Shown: one piece after another, positions 16,272 through 24,527 of the stretch
Numbering within the stretch: position 1 is the first letter of the stretch
How the letters are laid out: each line of letters starts with the position of its first letter
Assembly: GCF_016863275.1 (NCBI RefSeq)
Contig: NZ_BOOO01000048.1
Span: 33,034-97,033, forward strand
Reading direction: 5' to 3'
Length of the DNA: 64,000 nucleotides
Source: Planotetraspora mira
GTDB taxonomy: Bacteria > Actinomycetota > Actinomycetes > Streptosporangiales > Streptosporangiaceae
The notes under the pieces: generated by a model
The model's input: the letters and a program-made list of their open reading frames with translations, nothing else
What the model was told of the DNA's origin: nothing
Databases searched by the model: none
Made by a program: the position numbers and the translations under genes

Positions 16272-18782
16272 TCATCGGGTGGTGTAACGGATGACGTCGG
16301 TGCGCATCACGTCGCCCGACGCCTTCACCGCCATGAAGGTGTGATTTGTCTTGGTGAGCCCTGAGGCACTGAACACCTTCTGCCGCGTGGCACGTACGTC
16401 GCTGTGCGTGTCGACGCGCTTGACGAGTTTGCCGTCGATGTAGATGTCGACGAGACCCTGATCAGGCGTGGTGGCGGTGATCCAGTCGACTCCTGTGCCC
16501 GCGAACGTGTACGAGACCGAGTCGCCGTTGTGGGTCGTGGCGTGGACGTCGTCGAGATAGTCTCCGCGGAACGCGAAGTCCAGTTTCGCCGGGCCGACCT
16601 GCAGCGTGGCGAGGTAGCCGGCCGACAGGGTCACCGTCGATCCCGACAGGGTGTAGTCGGTTCCTTCCTTGAGTGCGGTGCCGTCGAGCGAAACCCCGGC
16701 GAACTCACTGCCGTCGCGCAGGAGCTTCACCGGCACGTCCGCGGGAGCCTTCTTGTCGAACGACACAGCCGACGGGTCGATGAGACTCGGCTGGATCACG
16801 TCGATGCGATCGAGCAGCATGAAGGATCCGGACTTCTTGACGACTTTGAGCGTGTGGCTTCCGTTGGGAAGGTCGTCCACGCTGAACACCTTCTGTTGCG
16901 CGAGGCGCGGCTGTCCTGAATCACGCCCGGTGTTCACACTCTTCACGAACTGCTCGTCGATGTAGACATCGACGTCACCCTGCGAGGTGTCCATTTCGGT
17001 GACGTAGGAGACGCCCGTGCCCACGAAGGAGTATTGGAACGAGTCGCCGTCGTGTTCGGTGTAGTGGACGTCGTCGTCGTAGTCGCCCAGACTCCGCCCA
17101 GTGCTCTGCGACCATGACCCCGTGTAGACGATGCCGGGGGCGGTGTCGTTGAGCGTGATGGTCCGAGTCGGGCCAGATGCCGACGGCGGCGCCGCGGTGC
17201 CGGTGTCGGTGACGTTGACGTTGAGTGGTTGTGAGGTCGCGGCGACCTCGTTTCCGCCGTTGCGGGTCCACTCACCGGCATAGCCGACGCGCAGCGCGTC
17301 GTCGTTGACGCTGACTTCGGCGCCGGACTGCGGCGTCACCTTGAGGAGCCGTACCCCGTGGATGGGGACGTCCGAGGCGGTGAAGCCGGTGCGGAAACGA
17401 CCCAGGTTCTTGCGCGCCCACAGGTCGCGCACGGTGGCGGAGCCGGTCAGACCGATGTCGGTCCAGTTCGCGGTGATGTCCTTGTCGGTCCGGCCGAGGT
17501 TGAACAGCGCGACGGTGTAGCTGCCGTCGGAGTTGAGCGCGTACCACACCTGCTGCTGGGTCGCGGTCGAGACCGGGCGCGCCGGCGTTCCTTCCTGGTC
17601 GACGGCGATGACCTCCGGGTTGGTGAGCAGGCTGAGCCCGTAGGCGTCGAGGTCCGTCAGGTCGTTGCCGGTGTACAGCGGCGCGGCGGAGGTCGCCCAC
17701 AGGGTCATCGCCGTCTGTCGTTCGTCGCGGGTCAGGCCGTCCATCTTGCCGTTGCCGATGTCAATCGAGTCGAGGTCGTTCCAACCGCCGTTTCCGCCGT
17801 TGCGCCACCAGGTCGCCTCGGACGGGAAAAGCCGGGCGATGTTGTCCCAGTTCGTGAGCGCGTCATGGGGGCAGTAGCACTCGACGTCCCACTGGATCCG
17901 CCAGCCGTTGGCCATGGATCGCCAGTAGTCCGCGTAGTTCGGGTCGAGCGCCCACGAGAGCTCGAACCAGATCTTGTGTGCCTTGAGCGCCTTCGACCAA
18001 GCGGCGACATCGTCTCGGGCGTCAAGCGAGAGGTCGCTCACCCCGGATCCGGGGGTGACGCTGTCGAACTTGACGAAGTCGACACCCCACTGCGCAAGCA
18101 GGTCGGCGATCGAGTCGATGTACTTCTGCGAGCACGGGTTCGAGAAGTCGATCCTGTAACCGATCTTCCAGTAGTCGGAGGGACGGGGCGGTTGCGCTAC
18201 GACGTCGTGCGTCGTGCACCCCGGGGCTCCGGCGATCGGCAGGCTCGCGTTGTAGATGTCGGGGGAGATGCCCGGGATCATGTAGACCCCGAACTTCTGG
18301 CCGTTCGCGTGGACGTGGTCGATGACCTTCTGCAGGCCTTGCGGATAGAGCGTGGCGCTGGGCTTGGGCCGCCCGTTGGCGTCAACCCCGTCGTTCCATC
18401 CCGCATCGACGTTGATGTAGTCGTAGCCGTACTTCTGCAGCTTGGCGTGCATCGCGTCGGACTGTTTGACGAGTTGGTCGCCGGTGATCCACTTCGAGTT
18501 CCCGGAGTAGACCTGCATGCTGTAGCTGCTCCACCCCATGTACGGCCGCGTGGCCCACGGGTCGGCGGTGGATGCGTCTGGTTTCCTGGGCGTCGGTGTC
18601 GGCACCGTGTTGGACGACGGCGTCGGCGAGGGAGTGGGGGTCGTGGACGCCGTCAGGGCGGCGGTGGCTGCGTCGGATTGTGTCGCGGACGCCGGCATGA
18701 CCTCGCCGAGCATGAGCCCGACGGCCATCGCCGCCACGCTCATCACCGCGAGCGCTCGACGCGCCCTCGTGTGTCGTTTCAA
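16272..18782 (-). CDS. Secreted GH27 alpha-galactosidase-like glycoside hydrolase with C-terminal accessory modules
   Basis: 836 residues using TTG 18782 (GGAG upstream; MKRHTRARRALAV matches a Sec signal peptide cut after about residue 33). A Pro/Thr/Ser linker follows. The GH27 barrel runs from about residue 78 (ATRPYMGWSSYSMQVYSG) to 440, with nucleophile Asp in GVDFVKFDSV and likely acid/base Asp in GWRIQWDVECYC. A beta-sandwich follows. Then come two copies of a ~100-residue module (DDDVHYTEHDGDSFQYSF and DDVHATTHNGDSVSYTF) separated by an X2-like Ig domain (VSFDKKAPADVPVKL). It probably releases terminal alpha-galactosyl or related residues from polysaccharide outside the cell. Confidence 0.85.
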   Translation of the reverse strand: MKRHTRARRALAVMSVAAMAVGLMLGEVMPASATQSDAATAALTASTTPTPSPTPSSNTVPTPTPRKPDASTADPWATRPYMGWSSYSMQVYSGNSKWITGDQLVKQSDAMHAKLQKYGYDYINVDAGWNDGVDANGRPKPSATLYPQGLQKVIDHVHANGQKFGVYMIPGISPDIYNASLPIAGAPGCTTHDVVAQPPRPSDYWKIGYRIDFSNPCSQKYIDSIADLLAQWGVDFVKFDSVTPGSGVSDLSLDARDDVAAWSKALKAHKIWFELSWALDPNYADYWRSMANGWRIQWDVECYCPHDALTNWDNIARLFPSEATWWRNGGNGGWNDLDSIDIGNGKMDGLTRDERQTAMTLWATSAAPLYTGNDLTDLDAYGLSLLTNPEVIAVDQEGTPARPVSTATQQQVWYALNSDGSYTVALFNLGRTDKDITANWTDIGLTGSATVRDLWARKNLGRFRTGFTASDVPIHGVRLLKVTPQSGAEVSVNDDALRVGYAGEWTRNGGNEVAATSQPLNVNVTDTGTAAPPSASGPTRTITLNDTAPGIVYTGSWSQSTGRSLGDYDDDVHYTEHDGDSFQYSFVGTGVSYVTEMDTSQGDVDVYIDEQFVKSVNTGRDSGQPRLAQQKVFSVDDLPNGSHTLKVVKKSGSFMLLDRIDVIQPSLIDPSAVSFDKKAPADVPVKLLRDGSEFAGVSLDGTALKEGTDYTLSGSTVTLSAGYLATLQVGPAKLDFAFRGDYLDDVHATTHNGDSVSYTFAGTGVDWITATTPDQGLVDIYIDGKLVKRVDTHSDVRATRQKVFSASGLTKTNHTFMAVKASGDVMRTDVIRYTTR

Positions 18783-19411
18783 TGCGATCTCCTCTTCGTG
18801 TGGTCCGGGGGCACGACGCCCGTGACCAGCGGCGGTGGGCCGTCCGGTGCAGCGATCAGTGACGGCAGCCTCGTGATGTCGAGGAGCACCGTCTGCTGCG
18901 GGTCGAGGGTGGGCAGGGGGATGCCTGCACCGGCCCGATGCGGCCAACTTTGATCATTTCGCCTGGTCAGGCTGCGGGCACCGTCCTGGTCGCCACGCGG
19001 TTGGAACTGGAGGCGGAACACGCCGCCACCGGCGCTTTCGTCCGGCGGGAAACCCGGGAGAAGAGCGCGGCGCTCATGCGTGATGCCGCGCCGGCCGGGG
19101 AGTTGGTGATCGCGCGAGGTGGCCGGAGGGAACGGCACGGAGGGTGACAGGGGGGCATCGGGGTCCTCAAAGTCTGGCAGGGAAGCCGGTGAGTGCCGCC
19201 GAGCGTAGGACTCGTCCGCCCGTGAATCAATACTTGACGAAGGAAATTATTACGCCTACGTTTCGGGCCATGCTTACCGAGTCCGGCACGGGCGCTCTCG
19301 CGGATTCTCCTGTGGTTACGGCCGTGTTCACCGCAGCGCTGACCGAGCGGAGGGGCGAAGGTCCGCGAGAACCTGCTCGTCGTCGCGGTGGGATGGACCG
19401 CACACAGGTTC
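18783..19411. other. Non-coding 629-bp gap upstream of the GH27 gene
   Basis: No convincing gene is visible; the short open frames here lack ribosome sites and coding character. The block at 19225-19262 is clearly AT-rich. On the plus strand it reads TTGACG, 17 bases, TACGTT, a plausible sigma-70-type promoter with no gene in front of it. On the minus strand the same block could hold promoter or operator elements for the GH27 gene, with a long untranslated leader. Neither reading is strong. Confidence 0.3.
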
Positions 19412-20167
19412 TCAGCTGGTGGCGCCCCAGGTGAGAGAGAGGCCGGTGGCGGCGCGTTCGGTGCGGATCTCCATCATGCTGCCGAGGATGGTGGCATGGT
19501 CGGACACCACGGGCGTGGCGTCGAGCGTGTAGGTGATCCGGGTGCTGACGAGCACCGGGCTGCCTTGCGGCTCGTGGAGGTGGCGGGCGACGGCGGGGTC
19601 GAGCAGACCGGGCCGGACCACCTCGGACGCCCGGGCGACCGTCACTCCCGTGTCGGCGAGCGCCGCGTAGAGGGAGACGGCGGTGAAGTCGCGGTCGCGG
19701 ATCTGGTCGGCCACCGGCCGGCGGACCCAGGACACCTGGTGTACGGCGGGACGCCCCGCGAACTCGCGGACCCGCTCCAGCCGCAGGGCGGTGTCGCCGG
19801 GACGCAGTCGCAGCTCCGCGGCGATCCGGGCGGGGGCCCGGCGCACCGCCCGCCCGGCCACCGCGGTGCGCACGTCGTGGCCTTGCTTGAGCAGGTCGTC
19901 GACCAGGCTGCGGAGCGAGTCGAGCTGGTACGCCAGGTGGGGCGGGGCGATGAACGTGCCCCTGCCGGGCTGCTGCACGATCAGCTTCTCGTCGCTGAGC
20001 TCCCGCAACGCCTGGCGCAGCGTCATGAGGGTCACCCCGTAGGAGGCGCTCAGCTCCCGTTGCGGCGGCAGGGCCTCACCGGGGGCGTAGTGTCCCGACC
20101 GGATCTTCGCGGCGAGGTCGGCGGCGATGGCGCGGTATCTCGCCTCGTGCCCGGCGTCGGGGGTCAT
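19412..20167 (-). CDS. GntR/HutC family regulator coupled to trpBA
   Basis: 251 residues. The GntR helix-turn-helix is at residues 10-75 (YAPGEALPPQRELSASYGVT, then LRQALRELSDEKLIVQQPGR). The C-terminal UTRA ligand domain includes LRLRPGDTALRLERVREFAG and GVTVARASEVVRPGLLDP. Its ATG overlaps the trpA stop (ATGA at 20164-20167), so it is the third gene of a trpB-trpA-gntR operon. It most likely binds the GTTCTATAAC repeats upstream of trpB, giving autoregulation of the operon by an unknown effector, possibly tryptophan or indole related. Confidence 0.88.
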   Translation of the reverse strand: MTPDAGHEARYRAIAADLAAKIRSGHYAPGEALPPQRELSASYGVTLMTLRQALRELSDEKLIVQQPGRGTFIAPPHLAYQLDSLRSLVDDLLKQGHDVRTAVAGRAVRRAPARIAAELRLRPGDTALRLERVREFAGRPAVHQVSWVRRPVADQIRDRDFTAVSLYAALADTGVTVARASEVVRPGLLDPAVARHLHEPQGSPVLVSTRITYTLDATPVVSDHATILGSMMEIRTERAATGLSLTWGATS

Positions 20168-20979
20168 CGTGGTCGGTCACACTCCTGGTCGAGGGCTTGC
20201 CGCAGGGTCGCGAGGAAGGCCCGCAGGTCGTCCGGCCCATCCCCGTCGAGCACCCGCCGCATGACCGCGGCGCCGACCACCACGCCGTCGGCGTGCCGGC
20301 GGGCTTCGCGTGCCTGTTCCGGGGTGGAAATGCCAAATCCTAGCAAGACCGGCCGGTCGGAGACGCGCCTGATCCGCTCGGTGAGCTCCGCCGCCGAAGC
20401 GGCGAGGGCGGCCCGCTCACCGGTGGTGCCCATCAGCGACACCGCGTAGACGAATCCGCGGCTGCGGCACGAGATCTCCGCCAGCCGCGGCTGCGGCGTC
20501 GCCGGCGACGCCAGCAGGACCAGCTCGATCCCGGCGGCGGCTGCCACGTCCGTCAGCTCGTCCGCCTCGTGCACCGGCAGGTCGGGCACGATCAGGCCGT
20601 CGACGCCCGCCCGGCGCAGCGCGGCGCAGAACTCCTCGGGGCCGTCGTGCAGCACCAGGTTGTAGTAGGTGCTGATGACCAGCGGCACGCCCAGGTCCGG
20701 CATGCCGGACAGATCGGTGAGGATCCGGCGGGTGCTCGCCCCCCGGGCCAGTGCCGTTTCGCCGGCCTGCTGGATGGTGACGCCGTCCAGCGTGGGGTCG
20801 GAGAAGGGCAGGCCGACCTCGATCGCGTCCGCCCCGGCGGCGGCGAACGCCCGCAGGTAGTCCGTCCAGCCGGACGTGATCCCCCCGGTGATGTACGGCA
20901 TGAGCAGGCCGCGGCCGGCGTCCCGGTGGGCACGCAGACGGCGTTCGACCGTGCCCGCGGCCAGGGTGTGGTTCGTCAC
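20164..20979 (-). CDS. trpA: Tryptophan synthase alpha chain
   Basis: 271 residues with GTG start at 20979 overlapping the trpB stop (GTGA). It converts indole-3-glycerol phosphate to indole and glyceraldehyde 3-phosphate in the TrpA2B2 complex. The catalytic Glu lies in ADAIEVGLPFSDP and the catalytic Asp in LDGVTIQQAGE; the phosphate site appears as LLGFGISTPEQ. Normal length for the family. The other trp genes are not next to it, so this is a detached trpBA pair, possibly a second copy beside a complete pathway elsewhere. The downstream overlapping gntR gene is unusual. Confidence 0.93.
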   Translation of the reverse strand: MTNHTLAAGTVERRLRAHRDAGRGLLMPYITGGITSGWTDYLRAFAAAGADAIEVGLPFSDPTLDGVTIQQAGETALARGASTRRILTDLSGMPDLGVPLVISTYYNLVLHDGPEEFCAALRRAGVDGLIVPDLPVHEADELTDVAAAAGIELVLLASPATPQPRLAEISCRSRGFVYAVSLMGTTGERAALAASAAELTERIRRVSDRPVLLGFGISTPEQAREARRHADGVVVGAAVMRRVLDGDGPDDLRAFLATLRQALDQECDRPR

Positions 20980-22172
20980 AGCAGCTCCTTCAGGGTTGAG
21001 ACGTCCTTGTCGCCCCTGCCGGACAACGTCATCAGCACCGTCGATCCTGCGGGGAGGTCGCCGCCGCCCGCCGCGCTGATCACCCAGGCGAGGGCGTGCG
21101 CCGATTCGAGCGCCGGGACGATGCCTTCGGTACGCGCCAGCCGTACCGCCGCGCCGACCGCCTCGTCGTCGGTCACCGTGACGTAGCGGGCCCGGCCCAG
21201 GTCGCGCAGGTGGGCGTGCTCCGGGCCGACTCCCGGGTAGTCGAGCCCGGCGGCGATGGAGTGGGCCTGGGTGATCTGCCCGTCGTCGTCCTGCAGGAAC
21301 AGCGAGCGGCAGCCGTGCAGGACGCCGAGCCGGCCGCGGGCCGCCCCGGCGCCGCCCTCCGCCTCGACACCGACCAGGCGCGCCGGGGTGTCGGCGAATC
21401 CGGCGAACGTGCCGGCCGCGTTGGAGCCGCCGCCGACACACGCGACCACGTAGTCCGGGACGCCGGTCCGCAGCTCGGCGGCGCACTGCGCGCGGGCCTC
21501 GTCGCCGATGATCCGCTGGAACTCCCTGACCATCCATGGGTACGGATCCGGCCCGACGACCGAGCCGATGCAGTAGTGGGAGTCGCCGGTCGCGCCCACC
21601 CAGTGCCGCATCGCCTCGCTGGTCGCGTCCTTGAGGGTACGGCTGCCCGTGGTCACCGGAACCACCTCGGCGCCCAGCATGCGCATCCGGAAGACGTTCA
21701 GCGCCTGCCGCTCGATGTCGCGCTCGCCCATGAACACCGTGGCCTCAAGCCCGAGCAGCGCGGCGGCGGTCGCGGTGGCCACCCCGTGCTGGCCCGCTCC
21801 CGTCTCGGCGATCAGCCTGCGCCGTCCCATCCGGGTGGCCAGCAGGGCCTGGCCCAGCACGTTGTTGATCTTGTGGGATCCGGTGTGGGTGAGATCCTCG
21901 CGCTTGAGGTACAGCTGCACGCCCAGCGCCTCCGACAGCCGGCGGGCCGGTGTGAGCGGGGTCGGCCGCCCGGCGTGCACGGCGAGCAGCCGCGCCAGGG
22001 CGCCGCGGAACCCCGGATCCGCCCAGGCCTCCCGGAACGCCTCGTCCACCTCGCGGCATGCCTCCACCAGGGACTCCGGCGCGTACCGTCCGCCGTACTC
22101 GCCGAATCGGCCCCGCGCTCGGGGCTCGCCCATCGTCCCGTCCGGCGGGACCGGCTCACGCCACGGCGACAT
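20976..22172 (-). CDS. trpB: Tryptophan synthase beta chain
   Basis: 398 residues from ATG 22172; ATG 22181 is also possible, but GGGAG is then too close (one base), while it is ten bases from 22172. The enzyme joins indole and serine with PLP. The PLP lysine is in HTGSHKINN, the catalytic Glu in AETGAGQHG, the phosphate cup in CVGGGSNAAG and the C-terminal motif is SGRGDKD. It is TrpB1-like in length and start (GRFGEYGGRYAPESL). It forms an operon with trpA and a GntR gene, each overlapping by four bases. Confidence 0.93.
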   Translation of the reverse strand: MSPWREPVPPDGTMGEPRARGRFGEYGGRYAPESLVEACREVDEAFREAWADPGFRGALARLLAVHAGRPTPLTPARRLSEALGVQLYLKREDLTHTGSHKINNVLGQALLATRMGRRRLIAETGAGQHGVATATAAALLGLEATVFMGERDIERQALNVFRMRMLGAEVVPVTTGSRTLKDATSEAMRHWVGATGDSHYCIGSVVGPDPYPWMVREFQRIIGDEARAQCAAELRTGVPDYVVACVGGGSNAAGTFAGFADTPARLVGVEAEGGAGAARGRLGVLHGCRSLFLQDDDGQITQAHSIAAGLDYPGVGPEHAHLRDLGRARYVTVTDDEAVGAAVRLARTEGIVPALESAHALAWVISAAGGGDLPAGSTVLMTLSGRGDKDVSTLKELL

Positions 22173-22195
22173 GTCTCGCATGCCATGCTCCCATC

Positions 22196-22225
22196 GTTCT
22201 ATAACTCTATAAGGAGTTCTATAAC
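22196..22225 (-). promoter_or_regulatory. Repeated GTTCTATAAC operator upstream of trpB
   Basis: Two identical copies of GTTCTATAAC at 22196-22205 and 22216-22225 have a 20-bp centre spacing (two helical turns), with a third CTATAA at 22207-22212. Each 10-mer is an imperfect palindrome of the form GT-N2-TA-N2-AC, the type of site recognised by HutC-class GntR proteins. The array lies about 15-25 bases upstream of the possible trpB starts, where repressor binding would block transcription or initiation. The co-transcribed GntR protein is the natural partner. Confidence 0.7.
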
Positions 22226-22318
22226 AGTGAGTGTGGCATGGGAGGCGAGGACGCGCCACCACCGGTGCCCGGCACGGCAACCAGGAGGGTCTTCGGCCGC
22301 GAATCACAGCACGGGCGG

Positions 22319-23617
22319 TTACTCGGATTCCGCGCGGGGACGCCAGGTTCCGTCGAGTGGGATGCCGGCGGCGGCCGCGATCCGGTTACGCGATTCCAGC
22401 AACCTGCTCTGCAAGGCCGGCAGGTCCACACCCACCAGCCGCCCGTCGCGCTTGACCACGCGGCCGGCCACCAGAACCGTGTCGACCAGGCCGGGATGGC
22501 CGGCGGCGACGACGGTGCCGGCGGGGTCGGTGACCGGGAACACGGTGGGATCGTCGGCGCGCAGCAGGATGATGTCGGCGTCCTTGCCTGGCGTGAGGCT
22601 GCCCGTTCGGGCGGCGAGTCCGCACGCCCGGGCGCCGTCGACGGTGGCGAACTTCAGCAGGTCCCGGGAGTTCAGTCCGCCGTCGAGGCCGCGCTGCACG
22701 GCGTAAGCGGTGCGCATGGTGGCGAACATGTCGCCGCCGACCGAAGGGCAGTCGTCGATGGACAACGTCGGGCGCAGGCCGGCCGCCAGCATGCGACCGG
22801 TCATCGGCCAGCCGAAGCCCATCTTCAGCTCGACGTCCGGGCTGATCGACACCGAACTGCCGGCGTCGGCGAGCATCTTCAACTCGTCGTCGCTGATCCC
22901 GTTGGCGTGCACGAAGGTCGTGGTGTCGAAAAGCAGACCGTGCTCGCGGAGTTCGGCGATCGGGCGGCCGCCTGTCAGGCCGTCGACGTGCACACTGGTC
23001 CGCAGTCCGAGATCGGCTGCCAGCTTCAGGTCTGCGGCGACCATGTTCATGGTGGCCTCACCCGGACCGCGCAGGCCCAAGGCCATGGTGACCAGGCCGT
23101 CTTCCGGAACGTCGGACCGGACGCGGCGGACCTCGGCGTCGATCTGGTCATCGGTGCGGTACCCCGCGCCGTAGCAGAGGATCGACCGTCCGGGCACGGC
23201 TCGCAGGCCGGCGAGGGCGGCGTCCGCGTGTTCGGGGCTCTGCGCGGCGTGGAACCAGTCCAGCATCGTCGTCACGCCGGAGTGCAGCGCCTCCAGCCGG
23301 CCCAGCATGTTGCCCAGATAGACGTCCTCAGGTTCGTAGTGGGGCTTCAACGTGCCGTGCACCGCCACCACGTAGTCGGCGAATGTCCAGTCCGCGCCGA
23401 TGCCGCGGAACGCGGTCTGCCAGGTGTGCCGGTGGGTGTCGACGAAGCCGGGCAGCACGATCCGGTCGGTCGCGCCGATCATCGCCGCGTCCGGCGCGTC
23501 GATCCGCTCGGCCACCTCGACGATCACGCCGTCTTCGATCAGCACGTCGCCGCGGTCGAAATCGCCGACAGCCGCGTCCATGCTGACGACGGTGCCGCCG
23601 GTAATCAGGGTCCTCAT
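22319..23617 (-). CDS. Amidohydrolase family protein (TRZ/ATZ, MTA/SAH-deaminase-like)
   Basis: 432 residues. The metal-dependent TIM-barrel hydrolase signature is present: VLPGFVDTHRHTWQT (HxH-type motif), then TSVHVDGLTG and TFVHANGISDDEL (barrel histidines) and LSIDDCPSVGGDMF (catalytic Asp). The composite beta-sandwich flanks are seen in MRTLITGGTVVSMDA and SLTPGKDADIILLRADD. Related enzymes deaminate methylthioadenosine, S-adenosylhomocysteine or guanine, or dechlorinate triazines. Its ATG overlaps the stop of an upstream hydrolase remnant. An Lrp regulator and an E1-like dehydrogenase lie next door, hinting at methionine or amino-acid turnover. Confidence 0.85.
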   Translation of the reverse strand: MRTLITGGTVVSMDAAVGDFDRGDVLIEDGVIVEVAERIDAPDAAMIGATDRIVLPGFVDTHRHTWQTAFRGIGADWTFADYVVAVHGTLKPHYEPEDVYLGNMLGRLEALHSGVTTMLDWFHAAQSPEHADAALAGLRAVPGRSILCYGAGYRTDDQIDAEVRRVRSDVPEDGLVTMALGLRGPGEATMNMVAADLKLAADLGLRTSVHVDGLTGGRPIAELREHGLLFDTTTFVHANGISDDELKMLADAGSSVSISPDVELKMGFGWPMTGRMLAAGLRPTLSIDDCPSVGGDMFATMRTAYAVQRGLDGGLNSRDLLKFATVDGARACGLAARTGSLTPGKDADIILLRADDPTVFPVTDPAGTVVAAGHPGLVDTVLVAGRVVKRDGRLVGVDLPALQSRLLESRNRIAAAAGIPLDGTWRPRAESE

Positions 23618-23790
23618 GGGGTAAGCGCCTCCACGAACGCCTTCGGATTGTCCAACATCACGTTGTGGTGGGAACCCGGTGCCGCCAAGGGGTCGCCCAT
23701 CTGCCGTGACGCCTCAAGCGTGGCCGACCGGCATGCCGCCTTGATGCCTATCGCGGCAACTTTGGCAGCAAATAGCGCCTTAGAACGGTT
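23614..23790 (-). pseudogene. 3' remnant of an alpha/beta hydrolase-like gene
   Basis: The frame ending in TGA at 23614 encodes a tail with MGDPLAAPGSHHNVMLDN and PKAFVEALTP, which looks like the C-terminus of an alpha/beta hydrolase (catalytic His region GSHHNVMLDNP). The open frame reaches only to about 23829, next to the divergent Lrp gene, with no start or hydrolase core. Its stop overlaps the amidohydrolase start by four bases, so it was probably the first gene of that operon before truncation. Confidence 0.4.
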
Positions 23791-23833
23791 ATCTGATGTG
23801 GTAGGTGCGGCGGTGGCGCAATAATCTGCTCAC

Positions 23834-24277
23834 GTGGATGACGTGGACCGGTCGATACTGGCCGTGCTTGAGAAGTACGGTCGGATCAGCAACGCGGAAC
23901 TCGCCGCCCGGGTCGGTCTGTCGCCGTCTCCCTGCCTCCGTCGCGTGCGGCGGCTGGAGGAGACCGGGGTGATCCGCGGTTACCGGGCGCTGATCGATCC
24001 CGCTGCCGTCGGCCGCAGCCTGCGGGTGTTCGCCGGTATCCGGCTGGTACGGCACGGCCGCAAGGATGTGGTCGCGTTCGAGCGTGCGGTCGTCCGACTG
24101 TCCGAAGTGGTGCATTGCCACCACGTCACCGGCAACTACGACTACCTGCTCCAGGTCGAGGTCGCCGACCTGGCCGCCTACGAGGACTTCCACGCCAACC
24201 GCTTGGCCAACCTGCCCAGCGTGGCCGCGGTGACCAGCTACGTCACCATGAAGACGCTCTCCGCCGACAGCACGTGA
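23834..24277 (+). CDS. Lrp/AsnC family transcriptional regulator
   Basis: 147 residues with GTG start at 23834. The N-terminal HTH reads ILAVLEKYGRISNAELAARV then GLSPSPCLRRVRRLEETGVI; the RAM domain follows (VVHCHHVTGNYDYLLQVEV). Lrp-type proteins bind amino acids or related ligands and control metabolism genes. It lies between the divergent amidohydrolase and the downstream E1-like gene, and may control both. MdeR of Pseudomonas putida, which controls methionine breakdown next to an E1-like gene mdeB, is a possible parallel. Confidence 0.88.
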   Translation: MDDVDRSILAVLEKYGRISNAELAARVGLSPSPCLRRVRRLEETGVIRGYRALIDPAAVGRSLRVFAGIRLVRHGRKDVVAFERAVVRLSEVVHCHHVTGNYDYLLQVEVADLAAYEDFHANRLANLPSVAAVTSYVTMKTLSADST

Positions 24278-24327
24278 ATTGCGGCAGGCCTTCTGACCTG
24301 GGGAAGCCTTGTAGCCAGTTGGATGAC

Positions 24328-24354
24328 GGGCTCGGGAGCGGATGTCCCGAGCCC
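24328..24354 (+). terminator. 10-bp stem hairpin after the Lrp gene
   Basis: GGGCTCGGGA (24328-24337) and TCCCGAGCCC (24345-24354) form a perfect stem with a 7-base loop, 50 bases after the Lrp stop. It probably separates Lrp transcription from the E1-like gene. Confidence 0.55.
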
Positions 24355-24527
24355 ACGTCGCCGTGGAACCCGAGAGCCGGCTGCGACGTGGTTCCGCACG
24401 GGGGCGACCAGCCGCGGAGATGGGCATCAGGACAAAATGTCACGATGCCTTGTGTTCTCGGCGCCGACTACCAGGGGCGCCCGGGCCGGGGCGGGATACT
24501 GCGCGCCACAAGCGATCGAGGATCTTC

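Noticed and set aside
21096..23824. Long plus-strand frames (536 and 528 codons)
   Set aside because: They are antisense to trpB and the amidohydrolase, both with intact active-site motifs.
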